Positions 1-11,600 of a stretch of 64,000 nt of DNA are shown piece after piece (within the stretch, counting starts at the first letter, position 1; each line of letters opens with the position of its first letter). A program made the translations under genes and the position numbers. The DNA is from Zea mays (lineage: Eukaryota; Streptophyta; Magnoliopsida; Poales; Poaceae): contig NC_050097.1 of NCBI RefSeq assembly GCF_902167145.1, forward strand, positions 146,035,982 to 146,099,981. The letters run 5' to 3'. The notes under the pieces are model-generated. The model worked only from the letters and a program-made list of their open reading frames with translations. It was not told the DNA's origin and did not search any database.

Positions 1-340
1 TCTATAACTTTTATTTTGGTACTTTTTCATCCGAGATCGTTTGCAAAATTTGTATTTTAAAGATTGTCAAATTCATATGCAATTTTGATAGCCCAAATGA
101 TTTCAAATGAAAAAGTTGTCAATTACAAAGTTTCACGACTTTTATAGATCTACAACTTTCATTTTGGTGGTTTTTTCATACAAGGTTATTGAAAAACTAA
201 AAATTTTTTATTTCAAATGATTTCTACATGCATTTTTCTTAAGAAACGTCAGTAGAAATCATATTTGTAGTTTTGTACTGGCGGTTCCTTAAGAAAAACG
301 CCGGTACAAATGGCACGATTTCTACTGGAGGTGTGGACCT
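1..340. repeat. Partial copy of a CTTAAG/GGCGGTT-type DNA-transposon arm
   Basis: This stretch aligns by eye as a direct repeat of about 2,752-3,090. Both copies hold AT-rich blocks (TTTTGGTGGTTTTTTC, TCAAATGATTTCTACATG) and end in palindromic units built around TACTGGCGGTT-CTTAAG-AA. Such GGCGGTT units are typical of subterminal regions of grass CACTA or MITE-like elements. The copy starts outside the window, so its left end is unseen. No coding capacity is visible. Family assignment is an inference. Confidence 0.5.
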
Positions 341-512
341 GTGGCATGGTCGTGGATAGAGGTTTCACGTCCGTCGAAAGCGAGGTTTCGCGTCAGTGTG
401 TGTCGGACCCATGGTGTAGCCCGCCGAACATGGACAAGCGTTCAAAACAGGTGAGGTTTTAATATCTCCGATTGTGGCAACATATATAATCATGCTAAGC
501 ACACACATACCT
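341..512. other. Spacer, nothing recognised
   Basis: Short stretch between the repeat arm at the window start and the last predicted exon of the hAT transposase remnant. It may be transposon 3' flank. I see no gene, RNA or repeat in it. Confidence 0.4.
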
Positions 513-2330
513 TTAAGATGTAGAGGTTCCAGGTTTAGATGGACAGTTACTGCTATATGGTGTTTCTTGAGACTTGGTAGTGGCAACATCCTTCCCTTTT
601 CCTTTGCCTCGACCACCAAATTCTTTAATTAATTCTAAAATAAATGAAATGGTATGCATCTAGAAGTTGGTAATGATGCCACATCAAATATATAAAATAA
701 ATGACGTAATATTGTACCTTTTTCTATGATGGTAATTCCTCCATATTTTCTTGGATATCAATGGGAGTAGATCTTCTCAACCAATCTTGTGTACATACCA
801 AAACCTCTAGCATGAATGGAATAAGGGAGGTACAAAAATCATCTAAGATACGTCCACTTGTGCTGACAACATACTCAGAAGCTACAATTGAGATTGCTAT
901 TGCAAGAACCTCATGGGCTAGGTGAGCCAAAACTAGCAACTATTGGCATTTCCCTTCCACCAAGTGAGAATATCAAGCTTCTTTTATGTATCTTCGCATT
1001 CTTCAGCATTTATTTATCAAGTTTTGACTTGGTAGTGTTGTTTGAAATATATTATTCAGACATATTTAACCTCTTGGCATTTTTTTTAAGCATGCCTCTT
1101 GGTCCTAGAACTCCCTTTGATTGATTTGGATCAGTGACTTCAGTTTTGGTTGTTGCTTCGGTTGGAGCATAGATATTACTATATTTTTCGAATAGCTCTT
1201 GAATACAAGATTTAATAGCTGCCCAAACTAGTTGTCCTCTTTCCTCACAAAATATCTCTTCAACTGTAATCTTATGGAATAGCGAAAACTTTTATCTTGG
1301 GTCCAAAAATGCAGTAACAAAAACAAGAAAATTAATATTCTCCTTCTCTTTGTCCTTTCATTTCCCTTTCCTTTCTCCTTCTGTGCAACTATCCTCTTTC
1401 AATGGTGTTGTTATTGATGTGCCAAATTCCCCAATACTTATCATATTTCTCTTTCCCATCTCTGCTGCAAAGTATCTTCACTATCCATCCAAGATTTAAT
1501 CAACAAATGGATTTCACCAATCTCATGAAAGAACGTATTACAAGTGACATGGAGAGTAGATGAGACACGAACGGTAAGATTGTGGAAATGCTCTAGAAAT
1601 TCAGCCATCTACTTTACATTCTCCCAATCATAGTCATTAGGATGACCACGTCCTTGCCTCTCTTCAGATAGCTCAATTACATAGTTAAGTTCCTATTTAG
1701 CCATTCTCATGAACACCTCATACACAATTGTGGCCTTCAACATTTGGTATGTGTAGTTCCATCTTATTGGGACGTCAAGCTTCAAAAATGCTTTGCAATC
1801 CACTTTCTCTTCCTCTACAATTTCCTTGAACTTGATCAATCTTGAAGTCCCACTTTTTATATACCGAACTGCATCCCTAACACGTTGCATAGAAAGATCC
1901 AATTCTTTCAATCCATCTAGCACAATTAAGTTCACAATATGTGTTGCTCACCTGATGTGTAGGTATTTGCCATCTACAATATTGGTTTTCTGCAATTGCC
2001 TTCCCATCTAAGCAACACCACTATCATTGGCACTTGCATTATCAACCGTTATAGTCATTGTTTTTGTCTAAACCTCATTAAACCAAGCTTTTCATCAAGC
2101 ATTTCCCAATGTTGTCCCCCTTATGTCCCTTTACCTTGAAAAAACTAATGACTTTCTTGTGTTGAGTCCAATTCTGATCAATAAAACTTGCTATGTAAGA
2201 AATCTTATGATGTGTAAGAAACTAAAAATGCATGCATGCATGGTGTCATATATCTCGTTACTCCTTATTCTCGTGGATCAGACACGTATGAAGAATGAGA
2301 TCTAACTAAACCTTCTACTCTCCTCTCAAT
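513..2330 (-). pseudogene. hAT-superfamily transposase, decayed
   Basis: Read on the minus strand, broken pieces follow the hAT transposase order. About 2,330-2,050 gives a segment with HKKVISFFKVKGHKGDNIGK then ITVDNASAND, matching the RNase-H-fold core that carries catalytic Asp. At 1,935-1,693 comes a block with LIVLDGLKELD and LDVPIRWNYTYQMLK, the conserved region around the second acidic residue. At 939-724 is the C-terminal hAT dimerisation domain (IVASEYVVSTSGRILDDF, LVCTQDWL). A predicted intron (donor AAAAAG/GTACAA, acceptor TTAATTAAAG) leads to a last exon, about 610-513, encoding a Gly/Lys-rich tail that ends in TAA. Several in-frame stops (for example 724-726) and frameshifts between 939 and 1,690 make it non-functional. 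No hAT terminal repeats were identified around it. Superfamily call is firm; the exon model of the tail is inference. Confidence 0.8.
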
Positions 2331-2400
2331 AGGAAGGATAATGATGTGCAAGAGCAAGACAAACCAAACCAAGCGACGGTCAATTATTACTATCATATCA

Positions 2401-4250
2401 CACTACCGAAAACCAGCTCTTTGACAAAGTGCCAAATTATTTACCGAGCTTTTTCTTGGCATGTCGATACAAAAAAAATATTGTAGCAAATTGATTTGTA
2501 TTGGCAATTCAGTTAAGACAACCGCCAGTAAAATCAATTTCCCCTAGTGGTTGACCTAAGAAAACCAGTAGTACAGATCCTTTGTATGAACCATAAACTG
2601 GGATTTGAAAACAACAAAAACTTATTTCAGTTGTGTCTAGATTGCAATTTTGTTGCCCACATATTAGAACGTACAAACCGAGTATAAATTGTTTGTTTGA
2701 AGTTGTAAATCTATCCAAACAAAATAGTTGTCGACTACAAAGTTAAATAACTTTATAAGTTTTTACAACTATTATTTTGGTACATTTTTCATCCGAGGAC
2801 GTTTGCAAAATTTGCATTATAAAGTTTGTCATATTCAGGTGCAATTTTCATAGCCCAAATGATGTCAAATGAAAAAGTTGTCAACTACAAATTTCACAAC
2901 TTTTAGAGATCTACAATTTTTATTTTGGTGGTTTTTTCTTACGAGGTCATTTGAAAAGCTCAAAAAATTATTTCAAATGATTTTTACATGTGGTTTTCTT
3001 AAGAAACACTGGTAGAAATCGTCAGTACAAATATGATTACTAGCGGTTTCCTTAAGAAAACTGTCAGTAGAAATGGCACGATTTGTACTAGCGGTTTTCT
3101 TAAGGAATCGTCAATACAAATATGATTACTACTGGCAGTTTCTCGAGTCGGGATGGCCAATTTATTTTCATTGGTGATCGATAACCAAAACCTCTTGTAA
3201 AAATTATACCTTAGCGTAGGCATGGAGTTTTTTTAACTAGTGGCAGTCTTAAAGAAGCTCTTTCAAGTCCAGACAAAAAATGCTTGGCAAAAAAAATACT
3301 CGTCAAATAGCTTCTTTGCCGAGTATCTTTTTTACACTAGGCAAAGAGTTTCTTTGCCTGTGTCTTTTTTACACTAGACAAAGACAATTTTCAAATCACA
3401 TTTTGACGTATTAAATGAATTCAAATGAAAAGTTATCAACTACATCATTATATAACTCATTAAGATGTACACTTTTTTATTTTGGTCATTTCTTCATATG
3501 ACAAAATAATAGTAAATTTGTTCACAAATCATATACTTCTCTCTTATAGTTTATGAAACTACAAGGGGATTTATAGAATTTCTAAACATTGTTAGAACCA
3601 CCATGTTGGATGAATAAATGACCAAACAACCAGAATAGCTTTAAATTTTGTAGTTGGTAAATTTATGATTTGAAGTCATCTTGTCAACGAAAACTTTGTC
3701 TGAAATCAAAAAAATAAATTTTGAATTTTTAAAACGATTTCGCATGGAAAAACCAACAAAATGAAAGTTGTGGATCTCAAAAAGTTATGAAATTTTATAG
3801 TTGACGACGTTTTGATTCGAAATCATCTTGTCATGTAAAACTATGTTTAAAAATTCGAATTTTCAAACGACCTCAGATGGAAAAAAATACCAAAATGAAA
3901 GTTGTAGGTCTCATTAAAGTTGTAGGCCTCGTAAAGTTATTTAACTTTGTAGTTGTTAACTTTTTAATTTTAAATTATCTCCTCATAGGAAAAATAAGTT
4001 TGAAGTTTTCAAATTTGAAATTTAAATTTTGTAAACTACCAAAATGGAAGTTGTGGATCTCAAAAAGTTATGGAATTTTGTAGTTAACAACTTTTTCATT
4101 TGAATTTATTTAGTGCTTCAAACAGTCAATTTATTTAGTGCCTCATATAATCAATTTACAATTAATTTATAAATACAAGTGAGATAGGGGAAGGAAAAGT
4201 AATATAAATACAATCAATTTGTTTAGTGCCTCAAACAATCAATTTATACT
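2401..4250. mobile_element. CACTA element, left end intact, right end lost, with nested insertion
   Basis: It begins CACTACCGAAAACCAGCTCT followed by a degenerate TTTGCCGAG subterminal motif, interrupted near 2,490 and resuming at about 3,240 with CTTCTTTGCCGAGTATC and related units. The interior from 3,390 on is homologous to the interior of the complete element at 13,109-14,622 (same runs of TTCAAATGAAAAGTT, CTACAA, TTCTTCATATGACAAAATAA). The right terminal repeat is missing: homology stops near 4,240-4,250 where a gypsy protease fragment begins. It is non-coding and non-autonomous. The three bases before the start are TCA, but without a right end no duplication can be confirmed. Confidence 0.7.
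2490..3160. repeat. Nested CTTAAG/GGCGGTT-type element
   Basis: This block interrupts the CACTA element. Its left side carries GTATTGGCAATTCAGTTAAG and AACCGCCAGTAAAA. Its right side carries several CTTAAG-centred palindromes with TACTAGCGGTTT and ACTACTGGCAG. Its right half repeats at 1-340. The ends are not sharply defined, so the coordinates are approximate. It has no coding content. It could be a non-autonomous CACTA relative or another MITE class. Confidence 0.5.
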
Positions 4251-6639
4251 CGAAAGTCTGCCCTCACAGTTAGTCAGTGAGGGCGCCTCACTACCTTGGC
4301 ATTTTGAGGACCAGGTACGAGTAATGTGGAATGGCGTTGTAGGCACATTCGAAGTTGCAGCCTCGAAGCGGAGGAACTCAGTGCAGAAGTGATCAGGCAT
4401 GTCGAAGGTGATGAGTAGGTACATGTGCCCTAGTGAGTACTCGCCCTGACCCGTTATGATGCCAAATAAGGGATTGTTTGACCCTTGAAGTTATGCAATG
4501 GAGATCCCAAGTTCCTAAAGTGTCTTCAGGAAAGTGACGGTGACACTGCTTCCATCATCGATCAACACCCTCTTGACTCGGCTCCTGCAGACCACTAGGC
4601 TAAAAAGTAATGGATACTTGCCCAGGTGATCAAACTTGAGCCATTAGTCAGCTCAGCTAAAGGAGATCGGAATCTTAGACCAGCGATATGGCGTTGGTGG
4701 GTCAGTCATAGCTACCAGGACTTAGCGGTCAGACAACTTCTGCTGCCTTTTGTTCTCTCTGGAGTCGTGCTCTCTAAAAATTAAGTTGATCACTCTATCG
4801 ATTCTTAGGGAACATTTAGCTGTTGTCTTCCCATAGTGGTGGTTGTGGTGGTGGGTTATGGTTCTGCCTTGCAGGTGGTGGTGGTAGCTCTAGGAATGGT
4901 CGGCCATGGCCGATTGAGTTATTGAACTCCCTACAGTTAAATAGGTTATGGCGCATCTCCTTGTGGTAGGTAATCGAGGATCTCGTCTAGTGATCTCATG
5001 TTGTTGTTGTTGCCATGAGGGGAACCATGCTACCATGCGGGTGGCTGTCCCATGGCATTGACTTCTTCCCTCAACCTCTTGTGCCAGCGTCGGTCTTACC
5101 GCAGGGCATCTTATTTATTCATGGACATGTCATTTTCACTAGTCGATGAGGTCGTGGGCTCGTTTGTTGGTGGTGATGTATCTGTCGGTGTCCCAGAAGA
5201 GTTGCTCGGAGGTCACCAAAGCCCTTTGGAGGATGGCCTATACGCAAGCCACATCATGAGACCCCCGGTAGAAGTCCTCACTCACTACCTCGATGATGTT
5301 GGGGATGCGGTTCCTCATCAACTGAAAACACTTCAGGAACGAGCAAAAAGAATTGTCCTCCTTGCGCTTGATGGATTTGAGGTCCCATGGTTGCATCAGC
5401 TTATCGGAGAGTGACTGAAAGTTGGCAATGAACCTATCACAAAAGTCAGCCCGTCGTTGATGCGGTGATGATGATGGTGAGGAAGCCACTAGGGCACATC
5501 TTGCCCCAGCACGATTGGGAGGTAGGCTGTCATCACATCCTTCATTGCCTCAGCAGCTCGGGCAGCCGTGAAATAAACGGCCAACCAGTCGCTCGGACCC
5601 TATTTTGCCTCACACGTGTTGACATTGGAGACCTTGAAGTTTGGTAGCCACTGCACCGCGTGTAGTCGGCCGGTGAAGGAGAAAACCCCAAACATGCCCC
5701 AGCTACTGGGTTGCTAGCCTCTACATCATCATGGTGTTGGTGTCGAGACGACGACTAGGAACGATGGCTGGCCAACCATTCATTAACTGAGTGACAAGGC
5801 GCATGACTATTTGTTGATGCCACTGTAGAAGTTATTCGGGCCCTGACTCCTCGCTATGGGTACTGTGGTCCTGGTCATACTCTTCTTGGCGTCTCAGTTC
5901 TTGTTCATGTCATCACACACGTGGTGCCTCGATGCTGCTCTGCATGTTACGAAAACTATTGGGTCGGTGGTGTGTGTCCCCCTTTGGATGAGCCGGAGGA
6001 AGAAGATGATTTTCCTCTTTCCTAAGGATTTGCCAGTAGGAGTTTCCATCTAATGAGTTAGGGAGGTCGTTGTCGATTTGGGCCAGCACACCTTCGACTT
6101 GACTTGGAGTTTGCATGAATCAAGCAAAGTCGGTAGCATCTTACACGGAAGGAATAATTGGCCACGTGGTTGAAGGTCGTCCGCTCGGCAAGCTCACGCT
6201 CGACATGCTCGTGTCGGTGCTCATGCTCGTGCATGAAATCTTGAACATCATGTCGACTCTTTCGTCTAGCATTCATCTGCTCAAGGAATCCTCGCTCGTC
6301 TGGGGTCGGATCATGTTCGCTGGCGTTATGATGACACCGGATATTCTAGCGCTGGTTCCAGTGATGGCGCCTGTTACGCTACTACAAGTCCTCCCCTGCC
6401 ATGGTGGATTTGTCGTCAGAGACAACATCGTCTTCCACTCCCCCGTTGATGACGAGCTCCTCATGGAAGTAGAGGGGTGGTTCTGGCACCGTAGCCATGG
6501 TGACCACATCAGTAGACTTGGTGATCATGATAGCTTCAAAAATCTTGGAGATCTTGGGTAGGCATGATCCGCATGAGCGTGAATCCACGCGGGATGCGGC
6601 GCTCTGGGCTCCGACATAATGTCACCAGCCCACCAAACG

Positions 6640-7168
6640 TCCTTTGAGGGTAATGATGATGACAAGCCCTAATTGGAGTCTGGCAAGGAGGTCTTCCCTT
6701 TGTCGACTTGTTCAGCAAGACTATGAAGGGAAAACACAGTAGTGCCCTTAGTCAGCCTTGTAACTCATATGTATAGGCTTGAGGACATGATTGTAATTTC
6801 AACAAAGATGTACCGCACAAGTATAAATAGAGGAATAATTTCATGCATTTGGTACGCTTTTTTCTCAGAGAGAACTGGCTCATTCTACTTGCGAAGGTAT
6901 TCACGTTTTCTAACTACGTATTGTTGCTTGTAAAAGACGAAGGTACAATTGTAATCATTGATCATATAACAGAATGAAATAAAGTAATGCATGACCGGGA
7001 TGAGTTACTCATTTTATATTTATATTTTACATATTCAATTCCTATCATCTTTTACGACTCATTCTCCCTTTAATTAATCTCTTCAAGAAGAGTTAATTAA
7101 ATGGTAAAGTGAAAGATTAATTCATTTGTGTTGCCTTATTTTTTATATCCGTTAGGAGTAAAAAAACA
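6640..7168 (+). repeat. LTR-like insertion, plus orientation, probable solo LTR
   Basis: It contains a TATA box (TATAAATA, 6,822-6,829), the motif GCGAAGGTATT and GACGAAGGTACAATTGTAATC, and an end reading TTTGTGTTGCCTTATTTT. These correspond in order and spacing to the Tat-type LTRs at 29,090 and 56,961 (TATA, GCGAAGGTACAAATGTA, TTTGTGTTGCCTT). It runs opposite to the gag it interrupts. The right end is near 7,168; the left end is uncertain and no target duplication was found. It is therefore an old or rearranged LTR. Confidence 0.5.
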
Positions 7169-7532
7169 GTGACCAACTCTGAGGCTTTACATGCCTTGAA
7201 CCGAGGCGTACCTCGTCAAAGGTGGTCGTGGATGTCGAAGTCCGATGCACTTAGAGTTGTGCGGGGTAGACGATCTTGTGAGCCCTCAAGAGAGGGTGAA
7301 CTTCTTCTTTGCCTCCCCTCTGCCTCCGACTGGTCTGAGTCCAGACTCGAGTCAGGGAAGTAGGGAGTAGAGTGTGCCATGTCGGAGATGTCATGACGTT
7401 CGCTCATGGAGGAGGGACATGCGTCAGCCTATGTTCGGTTAGTGCGACAGCTATTCATAATGGTTGAACAGTTGATTGGGACATTTGAACCCAAGGTTGG
7501 GTGGGTGTAGCTCGTGCCAATGGTGTTGCCTA
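7169..7532 (-). other. Gag leader region of the gypsy remnant
   Basis: On the minus strand this carries an open stretch (7,407-7,216) with a Ser/Asp/Arg-rich composition that fits the variable N-terminal part of grass gypsy gag. Nothing else was recognised. Confidence 0.35.
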
Positions 7533-7770
7533 CTATGGCTTCACTGTGGATGTCGCTAGAGTTGTTGCGGACCTGGATGATGCACCCTTACGAATCACAA
7601 CAGTTGATAACAGCCTCTTGATTTTCTCCTTCACATTGACGATGCGATGCAAAGCTCCACTCTGATCAGTGATGCACGAGATGGATCCAAAATGGAACAT
7701 CTCACCCGGAGCGAAGTTGACGATGGTGGCAAAGGTAGCAGCCATGGAGCTATCCAGTATCGATGTTGCA

Positions 7771-7789
7771 CTCCCTACCCGGCACACCA
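7771..7789 (-). promoter_or_regulatory. Primer-binding site of gypsy remnant
   Basis: Reading down the minus strand from 7,789 the sequence is TGGTGTGCCGGGTAGGGAG, two bases inside the LTR end (CA at 7,793-7,792). This matches the primer region layout of grass gypsy elements, with transitions relative to the usual TGGCGCGCCAGGTAGGGG form. Confidence 0.65.
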
Positions 7790-7791
7790 GC

Positions 7792-8367
7792 TGTTGGTGC
7801 TTAGCATCGACAACATACTATGGGATGTACCACGTAGTGTTTTTGTGTTCAACGAAGTCGACGATAGCTCAATGGTTCGTGTGAGGCATAATGGGACTCA
7901 AAGATCTAAACAAGTTTTGGACGCTGAGATGCATAATACCCTATGTCATGTGTTCTACTAAGATGGTATTGCTCTTTTATTGGAGGTTACAAAGTAGATT
8001 AGAACTAAATTTTCATTGTGCCTATCAGTGGATCCAATCGTTCGGTAGGGTTCCTTAACCAACCTTATATATTTGATGAGATTAGGGTTACATGGTTCAA
8101 TAGATCACTATTGCTATGCTTACAACTATGGAGCCAACTACGACTAGCACGCAAGCGTGCGATTCTATGTTGGCTTATCTTCGCCTCTGCATGTGCGGAA
8201 ATTGGTTACGAAGCCTTCATGCCCATGTCTTCGAGTTCCATATCATCCTCTAGTCGGGGCTGGCTGATTAGTCCACGAAGCCCATTTGTCCGACCCATTG
8301 AGGTCCTTTAATCGGCACATAGTCTGAATTTGTGTCACGGGGACTTAGCGGATATCTATCCCCCACA
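7792..8367 (-). repeat. 5' LTR of gypsy remnant
   Basis: On the minus strand it starts TGTGGGGGATAGATATCCGC and ends CCAACA just before the primer site, 576 bp. A TATA-like TATATAAGG lies at about 8,064-8,072 and an AATAAAA signal downstream of it at about 7,975-7,982. The layout U3-TATA-polyA-end is as expected for an LTR. Confidence 0.65.
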
Positions 8368-8389
8368 CCAAAGAACTTGAGCAGAACAT

Positions 8390-8770
8390 GATAAAGAATT
8401 TATATTATTAGTTTTCTCAATTGAATAGCTTCATAACTTTGGACCAAATCATCATGAGAGCACTTTAACTCCTCATGTTCTTTGGTCACCTTCTCTAAGC
8501 TTTCGTCTCTTTTGATGAGGGTCTCTTATAGCTTGAGAAGAGTTTCATTTTGTTCACCCACTCTTATCAACATATTCATTAGTATTGCCTTATCTTCCTT
8601 GTTAAGATGAGCGTCGAGTCAACGAATATCATCTTTATCCACATACTCAATCTCACTTTCCCCAACATTCTCATTAGCGGTAAGATATGCATGATAAGCG
8701 GAACGACAAGACAAAAATTTTGGAGAGGTCGATTCATCATTTGGTCTCCATCGCTTTTCTACTTCTTCAT
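8390..8770 (-). pseudogene. Ty1/copia gag-like coiled-coil fragment
   Basis: Broken minus-strand frames include AYHAYLTANENVGESEIEYV, then a segment rich in Glu/Lys, ending with KVTKEHEELKCSHDDLVQSY. This string style is characteristic of the coiled-coil/C-terminal gag region of grass copia retrotransposons. No protease, integrase or LTR accompanies it, so it is an isolated scrap. A host coiled-coil gene fragment cannot be excluded. Confidence 0.45.
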
Positions 8771-8782
8771 TGAAAGGGTTAG

Positions 8783-8966
8783 TACTAAAAAAGATTTGCA
8801 CTGTCGGTTCTCTTAGCTTGACCACCAGTGGAAATCACTAGCGGTTGTCTTAACTGAACCACCAATAGGAAAAAATGATTTTCACTAGCGGTTAACCACT
8901 TGTGGAAATAAATATTTCTACTCGCCCTTGCCATTGGCGGTTCTAAAAATGCTAGTGAAAATAGTT
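8783..8966. repeat. GGCGGTT-type transposon terminal fragment
   Basis: It starts CACTGTCGGTTCTCTTAGC and holds repeated units such as CACTAGCGGTTGTCTTAACT, CACTAGCGGTTAACC and CATTGGCGGTTC in alternating orientation. These are subterminal units of a CACTA or MITE-like element related to, but not the same as, the ones at 1-340 and 2,490-3,160. Both borders are indistinct. Confidence 0.45.
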
Positions 8967-9271
8967 TAAGAATCGTGTCACACCCGGTTTTGGAAGGTAA
9001 ACCGAATGTGAACCATGTACATGGCATAGCGATTACATAAATGACTCATCATAGCACAATGCTTCGAATAACAATAAAGAGTAATTAATAATATTAAATA
9101 CTAGAGTCATTTACATAATATAAATCAAAGTGCACATAATAGAAACATAGCCAACGTAAATAAACCCACCACAGGCAGCTGAGTGGGGGAGTTCACTAGC
9201 CTAATCCTCGAACTCATCGAAGTCCTGGAACTCCTGGAGATCCACCTCGACACTTTCTTCTTCTTCTTTAC

Positions 9272-10260
9272 CTGAGTATAGACTGCACCAACGACAACCT
9301 GGTGTTTTGTGAAAGCAATGGTGAGTACACATCAACGTACTCATCAAATGTCCCGTTTGGCTGAGGTGGACTAGCTATGTGGGATTAGGGTCAAAGCAGT
9401 TACTTTTAGTTCGTCAGGTATTCATTATTAGTAGAAGCCAAGTTGTAGCAATAACCAACCCGTGAATCATTTCCTCGTTAAGGAACATCATTATCATCAT
9501 CGAACCAAAAACCATTAATAGAATCATTGCATCTCGAACCATCTATATCTCTAATCAAAGAGGATCACAAGGCCGCTCATAACCGTGAGCATGGCTGATA
9601 TACTAGTTTCTAACACTCTACAGAGGTTGCACACTTTACCCACGCGTCGTGATCCCTTTTTGTCTCGGGTCCATCAAACCCTCAAACACTACCAAGGTGA
9701 GTCGGTAAGGTTTCACTATGTAGCCTTTACAAAGACTCTATGGTGCATAGTTGCTCGTTAGGTTTCGCCAGTCGTACAAACACAGTACACCTCCCTAAGG
9801 TGGGTGACTAACAAAACCAAATCGAATGAACCTCGGCACCCACCCTTAGCAGAGCGAGCACTATGCCCCGGCCCCCATTGACGGCCCTCCGACAAAGCCT
9901 ACTACACCCCAAGGTTCATATAATTATTCAGCTAATGGCGTCCCATTCCACCCTCATGGTTGCACTATTATCCCAGGTGGTCACTCAACGAACAGGTCCT
10001 TACGGAGAGGTACTCAGGAAAACAACCTGAGTCCCCTAAAATATCACAAGATCATCATCGGGATAACATCATCGTATCATAAATATTCACATCATGTTCG
10101 TTGATTAAGTTAAAGCAATAGCATAAGCTAACCATGATAACCCAAAAAGGTAAACAAAGATAAGGTAAATACAGACTAGTCAATCCTTAGGTTTCCATAA
10201 AGTAATACGAGATGGTGAATTATAAAGTAAGTAGGACATAATCGGTCAGAGGACACTTGC
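9272..10260 (-). other. Predicted GC-AG leader intron in LTR G
   Basis: On the minus strand an exon ends GGTGAAG and is followed by GCAAGTGTCC at 10,260, a textbook GC-type donor. The acceptor is CTATACTCAG at 9,272, giving 989 nt. The upstream exon (about 10,262-10,370) is open in the frame ending KVEDPKHLFGE. Joined in phase 1, the frame continues into a very acidic exon, 9,271-9,201, ending EFQDFDEFED and a TAG. The same arrangement occurs in LTRs C, D and E. Splicing is predicted, not shown. Confidence 0.5.
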
Positions 10261-10699
10261 CTTCACCAAACAGATGCTTAGGGTCTTCAACTTTGCAGAA
10301 CTCGAAGAACCAGATCAGTTGGTCGCCAACGCTTGACCGTCGATTCCTTGAAGCTCAGAAACGTATCGCGATCTAATCGCAACACGAAGCAAAGACGAAC
10401 AGGCACAAGCAAACAAACATATATATATATAAGAACATTAAACCATACAAGATAAAACATTCTAAAATCATGCAGTATAAAATAGAGCTCGCTTGTACCG
10501 TCACACGAAGAAAAGAAACGTCAAACTCGAAGCTATGGTCAAGAAGTTAACGGGTTTACGCTAAACAATTATTAACTATAACATTTAATTCAACATTATC
10601 AAATATAAATAATATCTACCATTTAGTTTCGATTAATCTGCTACACTAACAGTTGTCAGTTAAATAAGTCTTTTAATTAACACGAGAGATTCTAAGCGA

Positions 10700-10965
10700 G
10701 GCAAATTTACGACACATGAAACAGCACGACAGCATGCAGAACGACGCGCGGACACGCATGACATGTGCGAACAACACGCGGCAAAGCGCACTACACGCAA
10801 AAACGACGCGTGCGTCACGCGCGAATGACGCGTGGCGTCACGCGACAAGGTGTGCGACGTGCAAACCATGCGCGAATGATGCACGGCCACACGCGACTTA
10901 GCGCGCGGACGACACGCGGGCCAGGACGCCACCGCGCGCGGAACAACACGCGCGACAGGCGAGAA
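10700..10965. repeat. GC-rich degenerate short-repeat array 1
   Basis: Within AT-rich LTR sequence this stretch consists of loosely repeated 10-14 bp units built on ACGCGCGA, GACGCGTGG and AACACGCG. It is extremely rich in CG dinucleotides compared with its flanks. Open frames here on both strands are Arg/Ala/His-rich artefacts of the repeat. Confidence 0.65.
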
Positions 10966-11209
10966 AAACTAAACGGGTGACACATTTATACTAGACAAAT
11001 ATTAAATAAATAAAAAGTAGTTAAGTTAATATTAGTCGTGTCAATGTTTATTATAAAAGCGCAAGTTGAACACTACCCATTTAATCTAATTGGAATATTA
11101 ATCTAATAAATATTAGTCGAGCAAACCTTAAGTTAATTATCTAAAATATGTGATCTGACGAATTAACATTATTAACATGAGTGTTTATAAGCAAAAACAA
11201 TTTATTATC

Positions 11210-11600
11210 ACGCGTAGACGTCGTGCGACACACATGATCGACACGCGAGATTCGCTCTAATGACGCGTGGCAAGGCGAGCGACATGTGTAAATGGCACAC
11301 GCGACGCACGCAACGACGTACGACAACGCGCGAATGACACGAGACAACACACGAATAACGCACGAACCAGACGCACAAATAGCACGACGACGACGACGAG
11401 AGCCACACGTGCAAACGGCGCGCGCGAACAACGCGCGACCCACACGAATGACGCGTGACGGCACGTGACACTGTGTGAAACAGTGCGTGGACAGCATGCG
11501 AAACAACATGCACGACAGCACGCGACACGCGCGAGTCAACATGACTACGCGCGCGAACAGCACGATGACGCGCAAACGATGTCGCGCACGAACAACAACA
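11210..11600. repeat. GC-rich degenerate short-repeat array 2
   Basis: Second array of the same CACGCG/GACGCG/AACAACGCG units as at 10,700-10,965, separated by about 245 bp of AT-rich sequence. It includes a run of ACGACGACG (about 11,383-11,397). Both arrays lie in the transcribed part of the LTR if the minus orientation is right. Confidence 0.65.

Larger units (their letters stand above)
4250..7745 (-). pseudogene. gag-protease of Ty3/gypsy element, decayed
   Basis: Gag and aspartic protease form the virus-like particle and process the polyprotein. The likely start is the ATG at 7,745, just downstream of the primer site, in a frame with FAPGEMFHFGSISCITDQSG. A Ser/Arg-rich segment lies at 7,407-7,216. 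The classical retrotransposon gag domain is at 5,489-5,238 (FIANFQSLSDK, PWDLKSIKRKED, RNRIPNI, EDFYRG). At 4,424-4,250 a protease-associated piece (YLLITFDMPDHFCTEFLRFE) precedes the truncation. Multiple frameshifts, stops and the inserted LTR break it. It shows an 8-bp perfect hairpin at 4,260-4,284 close to the truncation point. Confidence 0.65.
4250..8367 (-). mobile_element. Ty3/gypsy retrotransposon, 5' half only
   Basis: On the minus strand the order is LTR (8,367-7,792), primer-binding site (7,789), gag leader, gag domain and the start of protease, which is abruptly lost at about 4,250. Reverse transcriptase, RNase H, integrase and the 3' LTR are absent. The primer site and gag resemble common grass gypsy elements whose primer region reads TGGYGYGCCRGGTAGGG. 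A plus-strand LTR-like segment at about 6,640-7,168 appears to have inserted into the gag leader. Clade is not assigned. Confidence 0.7.

Noticed and set aside
4877..6750. Plus-strand open frames in the 5-6.6 kb region
   Set aside because: The minus strand there carries recognisable gag; the plus frames have no similarity to known proteins and are shadows.
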